Assembly (NCBI RefSeq): GCF_051487185.1
Contig: NZ_JAHVDK010000017.1
Location: 99,256 to 163,255 of the forward strand
Source of the DNA: Inquilinus limosus_F
GTDB taxonomy: Bacteria > Pseudomonadota > Alphaproteobacteria > DSM-16000 > Inquilinaceae
Direction: 5' to 3'
Length of the DNA stretch: 64,000 nt
In this document: positions 50,548-58,815 of the stretch, in pieces
Layout: the number at the start of each line of letters is the position of its first letter
Numbering within the stretch: the first letter of the stretch is position 1
Program-made: the position numbers and the translations under genes
The notes under the pieces: generated by a model
What the model saw: only the letters and a program-made list of their open reading frames with translations
Databases searched by the model: none
Told to the model about the DNA's origin: nothing

Positions 50548-50951
50548 CCCGGCACCACCGCCAGCACGTCGAGCTCGAACAGCAGCCCCTCGCGGAAGAA
50601 GCGGGCGATCTGCAGCGTGGTGCTGGCCGGCGGGGCCGCGCGGTTGACGTAGCGGTCGCGCACCTCGCGCAGGGTCGGGCCCTGGGCGGCGAAGTCGGTG
50701 ACGAACATGTTGAGCTTGATCACATGCTCGAAGCCGCTGCCGACGGCGGCCAGGCCGGCCTTCACATTCTCGAAGGCCTGCACCGCCTGGCCGGCGAAGT
50801 CCGGCGCGGCGATCGACCCGTCCGGCCGGACCCCGACCTGGCCGGCGAGCTGGACCAGCCGGGCGCCGGGCGGGATCAGCACCACCTGGGAATAGCCGTT
50901 CGGCGCCGGCATGGTGTCGGGGTTGAGGAAGGTGAGTGAGTCTGCGGGCAT
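50544..50951 (-). CDS. RidA family protein (enamine/imine deaminase)
   Basis: 135 aa YjgF/YER057c/UK114 domain. Segments YSQVVLIPPGARLVQLAGQVG near residue 15, AVQAFENVKAGLAAVGSGFEHVIKLNMFVTD and TTLQIARFFREGLLFELDVLAV. RidA proteins hydrolyse reactive enamines/imines from PLP enzymes; the active Arg normally found near residue 105 is represented by VNRAAPPAS. Start MPADS behind AGGAGGA. Divergent from a LysR regulator that probably controls it. Confidence 0.87.
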   Translation of the reverse strand: MPADSLTFLNPDTMPAPNGYSQVVLIPPGARLVQLAGQVGVRPDGSIAAPDFAGQAVQAFENVKAGLAAVGSGFEHVIKLNMFVTDFAAQGPTLREVRDRYVNRAAPPASTTLQIARFFREGLLFELDVLAVVPG

Positions 50952-51028
50952 CTTGGGCGTCCTCCTGTGGATTTCGCCCGGACGATGCGCCGGCCGGAGC
51001 CGTGGAACCACGCAGGGCCTCGCCGCCG

Positions 51029-51049
51029 ATCATAAGCCTGGCTTATACT
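51029..51049. promoter_or_regulatory. divergent promoters over a 15-bp palindrome
   Basis: ATAAGCC-T-GGCTTAT (51032-51046) is a perfect palindrome and fits T-N11-A for LysR regulators. It overlaps TATACT (51044-51049), a -10 placing the lysR start at its own ATG, and TATGAT on the minus strand (51029-51034), the -10 for ridA. Binding would therefore affect both genes. Confidence 0.5.
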
Positions 51050-51054
51050 GAGTC

Positions 51055-51948
51055 ATGCCGACCGACAGCCTGCCCCTGCCCGCCCTGCACGCCTTCGAGG
51101 CGGCGGCGCGGCACGGCAGCTTCACCCGGGCGGCGGAGGAGTTGGGCCTGACCCAGGCCGCGATCAGCTATCACGTCAAGCGGCTGGAGGAGCGGTTGGG
51201 CGCGCCGCTGTTCGCCCGCCGGGGCCGCAGCCTGGCCCTGACCGAGGCCGGTGAGCGGCTGGCGGCCGAGGTGGTCGACGCCTTCGGCCGGCTGCGCGCT
51301 GCGGTCGGCAGCGAGGTGGATGCTGTGGGCCGCGATCTGACGGTCGTGTCGGTGCCCACCTTCACCACCCATTGGCTGGCGCCGCGGCTCGGCGCCTTCC
51401 AGGCCGCGCATCCGGAGCTGACGGTCAGGCTCGCCACCAGCACCGAGCTCGGCGACAGCATCGAGGGCGAGCTCGCCGCCGATATCGAGATCCGGGCCGG
51501 GCCGAGCGGCTTTCCGCCGCGCGTCGTCGCCCACAAGCTGCTGGAGGTCCGCCTGGCCTGCGTCGTAGCGCCACGGCTGGCGGTCGGGCTGCGCACTCCG
51601 GCGGATGTGCTGGCGCTGCCGCTGATCGGCATGACGATGAGTTGGGATGCTTGGTTCAAGGCCGTCGACGTCGATGCCCCCGCGGCACTTCGAAAGCCAG
51701 CGCCGCGCTTCGACAACCAGGCCGCCTCGGCCCAGGCCGCAGCGGCCGGGCTGGGAGCAGCGCTTGTGACGCCCGAGTTCTTCGCCGAGGACATCGCCGC
51801 CGGCCGGCTGGCGGTCCCTTTCCCGCTCGCGGTCGACAGGGCCAAGGCCTACTGGCTGGTTTACGCCGCGGATCAGCGCCACCGGCCCAAGATCCGCGCT
51901 TTCCGTGACTGGATCGTGGCGGCGGCCGCAGCCAGGCCGCCGCCATGA
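51055..51948 (+). CDS. LysR family transcriptional regulator, GcvA-like
   Basis: 297 aa. HTH at about residues 8-45 (PALHAFEAAARHGSFTRAAEELGLTQAAISYHVKRLE), then effector domain starting DLTVVSVPTFTTHWLAPRLGAF, typical of the GcvA/AmpR branch. No ribosome site precedes the ATG; the -10 TATACT ends 5 bases upstream, suggesting a leaderless mRNA. Divergent from ridA-DUF1127 and likely regulates them. Converges on the adk terminator. Confidence 0.88.
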   Translation: MPTDSLPLPALHAFEAAARHGSFTRAAEELGLTQAAISYHVKRLEERLGAPLFARRGRSLALTEAGERLAAEVVDAFGRLRAAVGSEVDAVGRDLTVVSVPTFTTHWLAPRLGAFQAAHPELTVRLATSTELGDSIEGELAADIEIRAGPSGFPPRVVAHKLLEVRLACVVAPRLAVGLRTPADVLALPLIGMTMSWDAWFKAVDVDAPAALRKPAPRFDNQAASAQAAAAGLGAALVTPEFFAEDIAAGRLAVPFPLAVDRAKAYWLVYAADQRHRPKIRAFRDWIVAAAAARPPP

Positions 51949-51973
51949 AAAAGGGCGGCCCGAAAGCCGCCCC
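51948..51973 (-). terminator. intrinsic terminator of the S10-spc operon
   Basis: On the minus strand GGGCGGC-loop-GCCGCCC followed by TTTTT, 25 bp behind the adk stop. Ends the long ribosomal transcript; also abuts the lysR stop on the other strand. Confidence 0.85.
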
Positions 51974-51997
51974 TGATCTTCCGTTCCGGCGTGCCGG

Positions 51998-52591
51998 TCA
52001 GGACGCCGAGGCGTCCGCCGGCTGAAGGCCGAGGACGGCCTCGATCTGCCGGGTCACCGTGTCCATGTCGGCCATGCCGTCGACCGCCTTCAGCAGCCCC
52101 TTGTCGCGGTAATAGGGGATGATCGGCGCGGTCTGCTCGCGATAGACGGCGAGGCGCTTGCGCAGCGTCTCCTCGGTGTCGTCGGCGCGCTTCTCGGCCG
52201 ACTGCGCGGCGCGATTGGCGATGCGGGCGAACAGCGCCGCCTCGTCGACTTTCATCTCGATCACCACGGCCAGCGACTTGCCGTGCCGGGCCAGCGTCTC
52301 GTCCAGCCCCTCGGCCTGACGCACGGTGCGCGGGAAGCCGTCGAGGATGAAGCCGCGGTCGCAATCCGGCTGCGCGATCCGCTCCGCGATCATGTCGAGC
52401 ATGATCTCGTCGGTCACCAGATCGCCGCGGTCGAGGATCTCCTTCACCTGGCGGCCGAGCGGCGTGCCCTCGGCGATCGCCGCCCGCAGCATGTCGCCGG
52501 TCGAGAGCTGCTTCAGCCCGTAGCGCTCCTCCAGCCGCTTCGCCTGCGTCCCCTTCCCTGCCCCGGGAGGGCCCAACAGGATCAGATTCAT
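51998..52591 (-). CDS. adk: adenylate kinase
   Basis: Interconverts ATP, ADP and AMP; 197 aa. P-loop GPPGAGKGTQAKRL at residues 7-20, GFPRT near 84, and a short LID without zinc cysteines, which makes it shorter than the 214-aa E. coli enzyme and is usual in alphaproteobacteria. Start overlaps the secY stop as ATGA. Last gene before the operon terminator. Confidence 0.97.
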   Translation of the reverse strand: MNLILLGPPGAGKGTQAKRLEERYGLKQLSTGDMLRAAIAEGTPLGRQVKEILDRGDLVTDEIMLDMIAERIAQPDCDRGFILDGFPRTVRQAEGLDETLARHGKSLAVVIEMKVDEAALFARIANRAAQSAEKRADDTEETLRKRLAVYREQTAPIIPYYRDKGLLKAVDGMADMDTVTRQIEAVLGLQPADASAS

Positions 52592-53940
52592 CGACGGCTC
52601 CCCCGCAGCTTCGATTTCTTGATCAGCCCTTCATACTGATGGGCCAGGAGATGGGAATGGACCTGGGCCACCGTGTCCATGGTGACCGTGACGACGATCA
52701 AGAGGCTGGTGCCGCCGAAGTAGAACGGCACCGCGTATTCCGAGGTCAGGAACTCCGGCAGCAGGCAGACCACCGTCAGATAGGCGGCGCCGACCACCGT
52801 GATCCGGGTCAGCACATAGTCGATATAGTCGGCGGTCGACCTGCCCGGCCGGATGCCGGGGATGAAGCCGCCGTACTTCTTCAGGTTGTCGGCCGTCTCC
52901 TCCGGATTGAAGACGATCGCAGTGTAGAAGAAGCAGAAGAAGATGATCAGCGCGGCATAAAGCGCCATGAACAGCGGCTGGCCATGCGCCAGCTGCGCCG
53001 CGATCCAGGACAGCCAGCCGCCGGCGCCGTCGACATTGGTGCCGGCGAAGCCGATCAGGGTCGCCGGCAGCAGCAGCAGCGACGAGGCGAAGATCGGCGG
53101 GATCACGCCCGAGGTGTTGAGCTTGAGCGGCAGGTGCGAGCTCTCGCCGCCGAACATGCGGTTGCCGACCTGGCGCTTCGGGTACTGCACCAGGAGGCGG
53201 CGCTGCGCCCGCTCCATGTAGACGATGAAGAAGATCACCCCGACGCACAGCACCAGCAGCACCAGGATGACGAAGGGCGACAGCGCGCCGGTGCGGCCCA
53301 GCTCCAGCATCTGCACCAGCGCATGCGGCAGCGAGGCGACGATGCCGGTGAAGATGATCAGCGAGATGCCGTTGCCGACGCCGCGCGAGGTGATCTGCTC
53401 GCCCAGCCACATCAGGAACATGGTGCCGCCGACGATGGTGACGACCGTGGTGAAGCGGAAGTACCAGCCGGGATCCACCACCGCCGGGCCGATCGAGCCG
53501 CTCACGCTCTCGAGGCCGACCGCCAGCGCATAGGCCTGGGCCGTGGCCAGCACCACGGTGAAGTAGCGGGTGTACTGGTTGAGCTTCTTGCGCCCGGCCT
53601 CGCCCTCCTTCTTCAGCGCCTCTAGCGTCGGCGACACCGCCGTCAGGAGCTGAATGATGATGGAGGCCGAGATGTACGGCATGATGTTCAGCGCAAAGAT
53701 CGTCATGCGACCCAGCGCGCCGCCGGCGAACATGTTCAGGATGCCGAGGAGGCCGCCGCCCTGCTGGGTGAAGATCTCCGACAACACGCGGGGATCGATC
53801 CCGGGGATCGGCACATAGGTGCCGATCCGGTAGATGATCAGCGCGCCAAGAGTGAACCAGATGCGCTTGCGGAGCTCCGTCGCCTTGGCGAAGGCGCCGA
53901 AATTCAGGTTCGCAGCGAGCTGTTCTGCAGCAGATGCCAT
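52588..53940 (-). CDS. secY: preprotein translocase subunit SecY
   Basis: Channel of the Sec translocon in the inner membrane, 450 aa with ten helices. TELRKRIWFTLGALIIYRIGTYVPIPGID near the N terminus, the plug/central segment MPYISASIIIQLL near 80 and the ribosome-binding cytosolic loop GVIPPIFASSLLLLP near 270. Start MASAAEQ; an extension of 13 residues upstream is not conserved. 82 bp from rplO. Confidence 0.97.
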   Translation of the reverse strand: MASAAEQLAANLNFGAFAKATELRKRIWFTLGALIIYRIGTYVPIPGIDPRVLSEIFTQQGGGLLGILNMFAGGALGRMTIFALNIMPYISASIIIQLLTAVSPTLEALKKEGEAGRKKLNQYTRYFTVVLATAQAYALAVGLESVSGSIGPAVVDPGWYFRFTTVVTIVGGTMFLMWLGEQITSRGVGNGISLIIFTGIVASLPHALVQMLELGRTGALSPFVILVLLVLCVGVIFFIVYMERAQRRLLVQYPKRQVGNRMFGGESSHLPLKLNTSGVIPPIFASSLLLLPATLIGFAGTNVDGAGGWLSWIAAQLAHGQPLFMALYAALIIFFCFFYTAIVFNPEETADNLKKYGGFIPGIRPGRSTADYIDYVLTRITVVGAAYLTVVCLLPEFLTSEYAVPFYFGGTSLLIVVTVTMDTVAQVHSHLLAHQYEGLIKKSKLRGSRR

Positions 53941-54022
53941 GGACGGCCTCGAATGAAAAAAGGCGGGGACTGCGAACATGCGCGGTCCCCGCCCTCCGTT
54001 TTACCCGCGTTGGACGGCGGCG

Positions 54023-54538
54023 TTAAGCCTGGGACGACGCCCCTGCGTCACTGTCGACAGCCTCGGCCGGGGCCGGGTTGGACTGGACCACCGATCCGCC
54101 GGCCTTCTCCACCGCCGCGACCGCAGCCGCCGAAGCGCTGTGGACATGCAGCGTGACCTTGGCCGAGATCTCGCCCTTGGCCAGCAGCCGGACGCCGTCC
54201 AGCGCCTTGCTGATCAGGCCGCCGGCGATCAGCGCCTCGGTGTCGACCGGCTTGGCCGCATCGATCCGGCCGGCCTCGATCGCCTTCTGCAGGCGGCCGA
54301 GATTGACCACGGCATAGTTCGTCCGGAACTTCCTGTTGTTGAAGCCCCGCTTCGGAAGCCGCATGTAGAGCGGCATCTGACCGCCCTCGAAGCCCTTCAG
54401 GGCGACGCCGGTGCGGCTCTTCTGTCCCTTCACGCCCCGGCCGCCGGTCTTGCCCTTGCCGGAGCCGATGCCGCGGCCGACGCGGATGCGCGCCTTGCGC
54501 GCGCCCGCATTGTCGCGGAGATCGTTGAGTTTCGCCAT
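54023..54538 (-). CDS. rplO: 50S ribosomal protein L15
   Basis: 171 aa. Starts MAKLNDLRDNAGARKARIRVGRG with the GSGKGKTGGRGVKGQKSR loop that runs through 23S rRNA. The C terminus has a polar tail of about 20 residues (ending DAGASSQA) beyond the E. coli length of 144. 77 bp behind rpmD. Confidence 0.96.
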   Translation of the reverse strand: MAKLNDLRDNAGARKARIRVGRGIGSGKGKTGGRGVKGQKSRTGVALKGFEGGQMPLYMRLPKRGFNNRKFRTNYAVVNLGRLQKAIEAGRIDAAKPVDTEALIAGGLISKALDGVRLLAKGEISAKVTLHVHSASAAAVAAVEKAGGSVVQSNPAPAEAVDSDAGASSQA

Positions 54539-54615
54539 CTTCGCTCCTCGGGCCGGCCCCGTTCCGACGGACCGGGTGACCCGCTCGTCAATTCACACGC
54601 CGTGAGCGGCGGGCC

Positions 54616-54807
54616 TCAGCCCGCGCGCTCGACCCGCACCAGGTGCTTGACCTTCTCGATCATCCCCCGCACCGCCGGAGTGTCCTCCAGCTCGCGGGTG
54701 CGATGCAGCTTGTTCAGGCCGAGGCCGATCAGCGTCTGGCGCTGGTCGTCCCGGCGGCCGATCGGGCTGCCGATCTGGGTGACGATCACGGTCGCCTTCT
54801 CAGCCAT
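54616..54807 (-). CDS. rpmD: 50S ribosomal protein L30
   Basis: 63 aa. KATVIVTQIGSPIGRRDDQRQTL and LGLNKLHRTRELEDTPAVRGMI are diagnostic. Start MAEKAT overlaps the rpsE stop by 8 bp, indicating coupling. A longer frame exists but runs into rpsE. Confidence 0.95.
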   Translation of the reverse strand: MAEKATVIVTQIGSPIGRRDDQRQTLIGLGLNKLHRTRELEDTPAVRGMIEKVKHLVRVERAG

Positions 54808-55405
54808 TCGGGGCCTCCACCACCTCGACGCCACCCTCGCGCTTGCCCGGGGCGCCGATGATGTCGGCGACGCGCTTGCCGCGCCGGGCGGCGACGGCGC
54901 GCGGGCCTTCGATCGCCCGCAGCGCCTCGAAGGTCGCCTTGATCATGTTGTGCGGGTTCGACGTGCCGATCGACTTGGCGACGACGTCCTGGACGCCCAG
55001 CGCCTCGAAGATCGCGCGCATCGGACCACCGGCGATGATGCCGGTACCCTGGGCGGCGCTGCGGAGCTGGACCTTGCCGGCGCCGAAGTGACCCAGGATG
55101 TCGTGGTGCAGCGTCCGGCCCTCGCGCAGCGGAACGCGGATCATGCTGCGCTTCGCCTGCTCGGTCGCCTTGCGGATCGCCTCCGGCACTTCACGGGCCT
55201 TGCCCGAGCCGTAGCCGACCCGGCCGCGGCCGTCGCCGGTCACGACCAGGGCGGCAAAGCCGAAGCGCCGGCCGCCCTTCACCACCTTCGCGACGCGGTT
55301 GATGGAGACGAGCTTCTCGATCAGCTCCTCACCCGCCTCCCGCTCGCTCGGGCGCTTGTCGCCACGATCCCGCGGACCGCGCGTGTCTCTGCTTTCGCGT
55401 GCCAT
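54800..55405 (-). CDS. rpsE: 30S ribosomal protein S5
   Basis: 201 aa. A charged N-terminal extension (RDTRGPRDRGDKRPSERE) precedes the S5 double-stranded RNA-binding fold (LVSINRVAKVVKGGRRFGFAALVVTGD) and the C-terminal GTGIIAGGPMRAI. The spectinomycin loop KVVKGGRR is intact. 11 bp from rplR. Confidence 0.97.
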   Translation of the reverse strand: MARESRDTRGPRDRGDKRPSEREAGEELIEKLVSINRVAKVVKGGRRFGFAALVVTGDGRGRVGYGSGKAREVPEAIRKATEQAKRSMIRVPLREGRTLHHDILGHFGAGKVQLRSAAQGTGIIAGGPMRAIFEALGVQDVVAKSIGTSNPHNMIKATFEALRAIEGPRAVAARRGKRVADIIGAPGKREGGVEVVEAPNG

Positions 55406-55416
55406 GCGCGTCCTCC

Positions 55417-55782
55417 TCAGAAGTCCAGGCCGCCCTCACGGGCGGCATCGGCCAGGGCCTTGACCCGGCCGTGATACAGATAGTGCCCGCGATCGAACAC
55501 CACCTTCTCGACGCCGGCGGCCTTGGCGCGCTCCGCCAGGAGCTTGCCGACCGCGGCGGCGGCCTCGATGGTGGCGCCGGTCTTCAGCGACCCGCGCAGG
55601 TCCTTCTCGATCGACGAGGCGGCGGCGATGGTGCGCCCCGCCTGGTCGTCGATCACCTGGGCGTAGATCTGCTTCGAGGACCGGAACACGGACAGGCGGA
55701 CCCGGCCGTGACGGGCCTGGCTCAGCTTGTAGCGGAGACGCCCCTTGCGGCGTTCGCGCAGCTCGTTGGTCTTGGTGGTCAT
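55417..55782 (-). CDS. rplR: 50S ribosomal protein L18
   Basis: 121 aa, binds 5S rRNA. ERRKGRLRYKLSQARHGRVRLSVFRS near the N terminus and VEKVVFDRGHYLYHGRVKALADAAREGGLDF at the end are typical. Start MTTKTN 11 bp after rplF. Confidence 0.96.
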   Translation of the reverse strand: MTTKTNELRERRKGRLRYKLSQARHGRVRLSVFRSSKQIYAQVIDDQAGRTIAAASSIEKDLRGSLKTGATIEAAAAVGKLLAERAKAAGVEKVVFDRGHYLYHGRVKALADAAREGGLDF

Positions 55783-55793
55783 CCCGGCCGTCC

Positions 55794-56327
55794 TTACTTC
55801 TTCTTGCCTTCTTTGCGCAGGATGGTCTCGGTCTCGTACTTGATGCCCTTGCCCTTGAACGGCTCGGGCTTCCGGTACCCGCGGATCTCCGCGGCGACCT
55901 GGCCGACGCGCTGCTTGTCGAAGCCGGTGATCGAGATCGAGGTCGGCTTCTCGCACTTGATCGAGATCCCCTCGGGGATCGGATAGCGCACCTCGTGGCT
56001 GTAGCCGAGGGTCAGCACCAGCTCCTTGCCCTGGACCGCGGCGCGATAGCCGACGCCGTTGATCTCGAGGTTGGTGGTGAAACCCTCGCTGACACCCACG
56101 ACCATGTTGTTGATCAGGGTGCGGCTGGTGGCCCACATGGTCTGCGCCAGGCGCGACTGGCTCTTCGGCTCGACCTTGATCGCGCCGTCTTCCATCGAGA
56201 CCTTGATCTCGTCATTGACGACGAGCTTGAGCTGGCCGAGCTTGCCCTTGACCGAGACGTCCTGGCCCTGGACGGAGGCCTGAACCCCCGCCGGGACCTT
56301 GACCGCGTGCTTGCCGATACGTGACAT
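55794..56327 (-). CDS. rplF: 50S ribosomal protein L6
   Basis: 177 aa, two homologous domains. Opens MSRIGKHAVKVPAGV; the C-terminal rRNA-binding signature is GYRKPEPFKGKGIKY near residue 150, followed by a lysine-rich end. 11 bp from rpsH. Confidence 0.97.
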   Translation of the reverse strand: MSRIGKHAVKVPAGVQASVQGQDVSVKGKLGQLKLVVNDEIKVSMEDGAIKVEPKSQSRLAQTMWATSRTLINNMVVGVSEGFTTNLEINGVGYRAAVQGKELVLTLGYSHEVRYPIPEGISIKCEKPTSISITGFDKQRVGQVAAEIRGYRKPEPFKGKGIKYETETILRKEGKKK

Positions 56328-56338
56328 CGCGGGTCTCC

Positions 56339-56737
56339 TCAGAACACGCGGGCGAGGATCTCGCCGCCGACATTGGCGGCGCGGGCCTCACCGTCCGACA
56401 TCACCCCGCGCGGCGTCGACAGGATGGAGATGCCCAGCCCGTTGTACACCTTCGGCAGGTCCTTGATGCCCGAATAGACGCGGCGGCCCGGCTTCGACAC
56501 GCGGTCGATGCGCTTGATGGCCGGCTGGCCTTCGGCATACTTCAGCTCGATCTTGATCTGCGCGATGCCCGGCTTGACCTCATGGGTCTCGTAGCCGCGG
56601 ATGTAGCCTTCGCGCTTCAGCACGTCGAGGACGTTGGCCCGCAGCTTCGACGCCGGCGTCTCGATCACGGACTTGCCGGACCGCTGGCCATTGCGGATGC
56701 GGGTGAGCAGATCGCCCAACGGATCACTCAGCGACAT
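56339..56737 (-). CDS. rpsH: 30S ribosomal protein S8
   Basis: 132 aa. MSLSDPLGDLLTRIRNGQRSGK at the start and STPRGVMSDGEARAANVGGEIL at the end; binds the central domain of 16S rRNA and in E. coli is the translational repressor of the spc operon. 12 bp from rpsN. Confidence 0.97.
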   Translation of the reverse strand: MSLSDPLGDLLTRIRNGQRSGKSVIETPASKLRANVLDVLKREGYIRGYETHEVKPGIAQIKIELKYAEGQPAIKRIDRVSKPGRRVYSGIKDLPKVYNGLGISILSTPRGVMSDGEARAANVGGEILARVF

Positions 56738-56749
56738 GGTCCGTACTCC

Positions 56750-57055
56750 TTACCAGCTCGACTTGACCATGCCGGGGATCTGGCCGCGCGAGGCCAGCTC
56801 GCGCAGCGCGATACGGCTCAGCTTGAAGCGGCGGTAGAACGCCTTCGGGCGACCGGTCAGCTCGCAGCGGTTGTGGATGCGCACCGGTGAGGAGTTGCGC
56901 GGCAGTTCCGCCAGCTTCAGGCGGGCGGCGAACCGGTCCTCCATCGGCAGGCTTTGGTCGTTGGCGATCGCCTTCAAGCGCTCGCGGCGGCCGGCGAACG
57001 CCTTCGCCAGCTTCTCGCGACGCTTGTTCTTCTCGACCGAGCTCTTCTTGGCCAT
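56750..57055 (-). CDS. rpsN: 30S ribosomal protein S14, zinc-free form
   Basis: 101 aa, the long form lacking the CxxC zinc ribbon (only one cysteine, in NRCELTGRPKAFYRRF). Central segment RFAARLKLAELPRNSSPVR and C-terminal GQIPGMVKSSW are standard. Confidence 0.97.
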   Translation of the reverse strand: MAKKSSVEKNKRREKLAKAFAGRRERLKAIANDQSLPMEDRFAARLKLAELPRNSSPVRIHNRCELTGRPKAFYRRFKLSRIALRELASRGQIPGMVKSSW

Positions 57056-57073
57056 GATCTAATCCTTGCTCGT

Positions 57074-57613
57074 TCAGCTGACGAACGGGAAATCGAAGCC
57101 CTTGAGGAGCGCTCGCGCCTCATCATCGGTCTTCGCGGTCGTCACGATAACGATGTCCATTCCCCGGACCGTCTCGATCTTGTCGTAGTCGATCTCGGGA
57201 AACACGATCTGCTCCTTGATGCCGAGGGCATAGTTGCCCCGGCCGTCGAACGCCTTGGGCGACAGCCCGCGGAAGTCGCGGACGCGCGGCAGGGCGATGT
57301 TCACCAGACGGTCGAGGAACTCGTACATCCGGTCGCGGCGCAGCGTCACCTTGGTGCCGATCGACATGCCTTCGCGCAGCTTGAAGGTGGCGATCGACTT
57401 CCGGGCTTTGGTCGTCACCGGCTTCTGGCCGGAGATCGCCGCCAGCTCGGCCACCGCCGCCTGGATCTTCTTGCTGTCGGACACGGCGTCGCCGACGCCC
57501 ATATTGATGACAATCTTCTCGATCCGCGGCACCTGCAGGTCGTTCTTGTAGGCGAACTCCTGCTTCAGCTTCGGTCGGACGACCTTGTCGTAGTGGTCCT
57601 TGAGACGTGCCAT
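57074..57613 (-). CDS. rplE: 50S ribosomal protein L5
   Basis: 179 aa, 5S rRNA-binding. MARLKDHYDKVVRPKLKQEF opening; VPRIEKIVINMGVGDA near 30 and GMDIVIVTTAKTDDEAR near the end. Several ATG/GTG codons precede; 57613 is chosen because GAGG lies six bases upstream and it gives the family N terminus. Confidence 0.97.
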   Translation of the reverse strand: MARLKDHYDKVVRPKLKQEFAYKNDLQVPRIEKIVINMGVGDAVSDSKKIQAAVAELAAISGQKPVTTKARKSIATFKLREGMSIGTKVTLRRDRMYEFLDRLVNIALPRVRDFRGLSPKAFDGRGNYALGIKEQIVFPEIDYDKIETVRGMDIVIVTTAKTDDEARALLKGFDFPFVS

Positions 57614-57621
57614 GGCCATCC

Positions 57622-57939
57622 TCACCGATCAATCACTTCGCCGGAGGCCTTGGCAACCCGGACCTTGCGGCCGTCCTCGAGCGTCTTGAAGCCGACGCGG
57701 GTCGGCTTGCCGCTCTTCGGGTCGACATGCGCCACGTTCGAGACGTGCAGCGCAGCCTCCTGCTCCACGATCCCGCCCTGCGACTTCGCGGACTGGCGGG
57801 TGTGGCGCTTCACGATGTTCACGCCGCGGACGACGACACGGTCGTCGGCCGGACGCACCTCGATGACCTCGCCCTTCTTGCCTTTGTCACGGCCGGCGAG
57901 GACGACGACCTGGTCGCCCTTCTTGATCTTCGCAGCCAT
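57622..57939 (-). CDS. rplX: 50S ribosomal protein L24
   Basis: 105 aa. KOW motif KKGDQVVVLAGRDKGKKGEV near the start, NIVKRHTRQSAKSQGGIVEQEA in the middle. Start overlaps the rplN stop by one base (TGATG). Confidence 0.97.
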   Translation of the reverse strand: MAAKIKKGDQVVVLAGRDKGKKGEVIEVRPADDRVVVRGVNIVKRHTRQSAKSQGGIVEQEAALHVSNVAHVDPKSGKPTRVGFKTLEDGRKVRVAKASGEVIDR

Positions 57940-58307
57940 CACAGCACCTCGGGAGCGAGCGAGATGATCTTCATGAACTTCTTGGCCCGCAGCTCGCGAG
58001 TCACGGGGCCGAAGATGCGGGTGCCGACCGGCTCGCCCTGCTTGTTGATCAGCACGGCCGCGTTGCGGTCGAACTTGATCGTCGAGCCATCCGGGCGGCG
58101 CAGTTCCTTGGCGGTCCGAACGATGACGGCGCGGTGCACGTCACCCTTCTTCACGCGGCCCCGCGGAATCGCCTCTTTGATCGACACGACGATGACGTCG
58201 CCGACGGTGGCGGTCCGGCGGTGGGAACCGCCCAGCACCTTGATGCACATCACCCGACGGGCGCCGGAATTGTCGGCGACGTCCAGGTTCGTCTGCATCT
58301 GAATCAT
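57939..58307 (-). CDS. rplN: 50S ribosomal protein L14
   Basis: 122 aa, exact family length. MIQMQTNLDVADNSGARRVMCIKVLGGS and ELRAKKFMKIISLAPEVL are diagnostic. Coupled to rplX by a 1-bp overlap. Confidence 0.98.
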   Translation of the reverse strand: MIQMQTNLDVADNSGARRVMCIKVLGGSHRRTATVGDVIVVSIKEAIPRGRVKKGDVHRAVIVRTAKELRRPDGSTIKFDRNAAVLINKQGEPVGTRIFGPVTRELRAKKFMKIISLAPEVL

Positions 58308-58310
58308 GGT

Positions 58311-58592
58311 TTACGCTCCCGAAACAGCGGGGTCGGCCGACACGCCCATGGCGCTGGCCTCGGCCTCGGACAGGACGAGCCAGCACTTCCGCTTGCTGAT
58401 CGGGCGGGTCTCGATGATCGAGACACGGTCGCCGACTTTGCAAGCGTTGGCCTCGTCATGCGCGAGGTACCGCTTGGTCCGCTTGATGAACTTCTTGTAG
58501 ACCGGGTGCATCAGGTTGCGTTCGACCAGGACCGTCACGGTCTTGTCGGTCTTGTCGGACACAACCGTCCCGATGAGCACGCGCCGCGGCAT
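58311..58592 (-). CDS. rpsQ: 30S ribosomal protein S17
   Basis: 93 aa. GTVVSDKTDKTVTVLVERN and GDRVSIIETRPISKRKCWLV are characteristic; a short alanine/serine tail extends past the usual end. 14 bp behind rpmC and 3 bp from rplN. Confidence 0.97.
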   Translation of the reverse strand: MPRRVLIGTVVSDKTDKTVTVLVERNLMHPVYKKFIKRTKRYLAHDEANACKVGDRVSIIETRPISKRKCWLVLSEAEASAMGVSADPAVSGA

Positions 58593-58606
58593 GGCTCACA
58601 ATCCTC

Positions 58607-58813
58607 TTACTTGGCGGACGCGGCCGCCTGGCCGCGTTCGCTCAAAACGGTCTTGATGCGCGCGATGTCGCGGCGCACGACGCGGACCCGCGCCGTGTTC
58701 TCGAGCTGCCCCGAGGCGGCCTGGAAGCGCAGATTGAACTGCTCCTTCTTCAGTGCCAGCAGATCGTCCTTCAGCTGATCCGGCGTCTTGGCGCGGATGT
58801 CTTCGATATCCAT
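58607..58813 (-). CDS. rpmC: 50S ribosomal protein L29
   Basis: 68 aa two-helix protein near the tunnel exit. MDIEDIRAKTPDQLKDDLLALKKE and NTARVRVVRRDIARIKTVL. Start 2 bp after rplP; a much longer open frame upstream is antisense-like noise inside rplP. Confidence 0.96.
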   Translation of the reverse strand: MDIEDIRAKTPDQLKDDLLALKKEQFNLRFQAASGQLENTARVRVVRRDIARIKTVLSERGQAAASAK

Positions 58814-58815
58814 GG

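Noticed and set aside
50336..50939. Plus-strand frames opposite ridA
   Set aside because: Shadow of ridA and the DUF1127-like gene; no ribosome site or domain.
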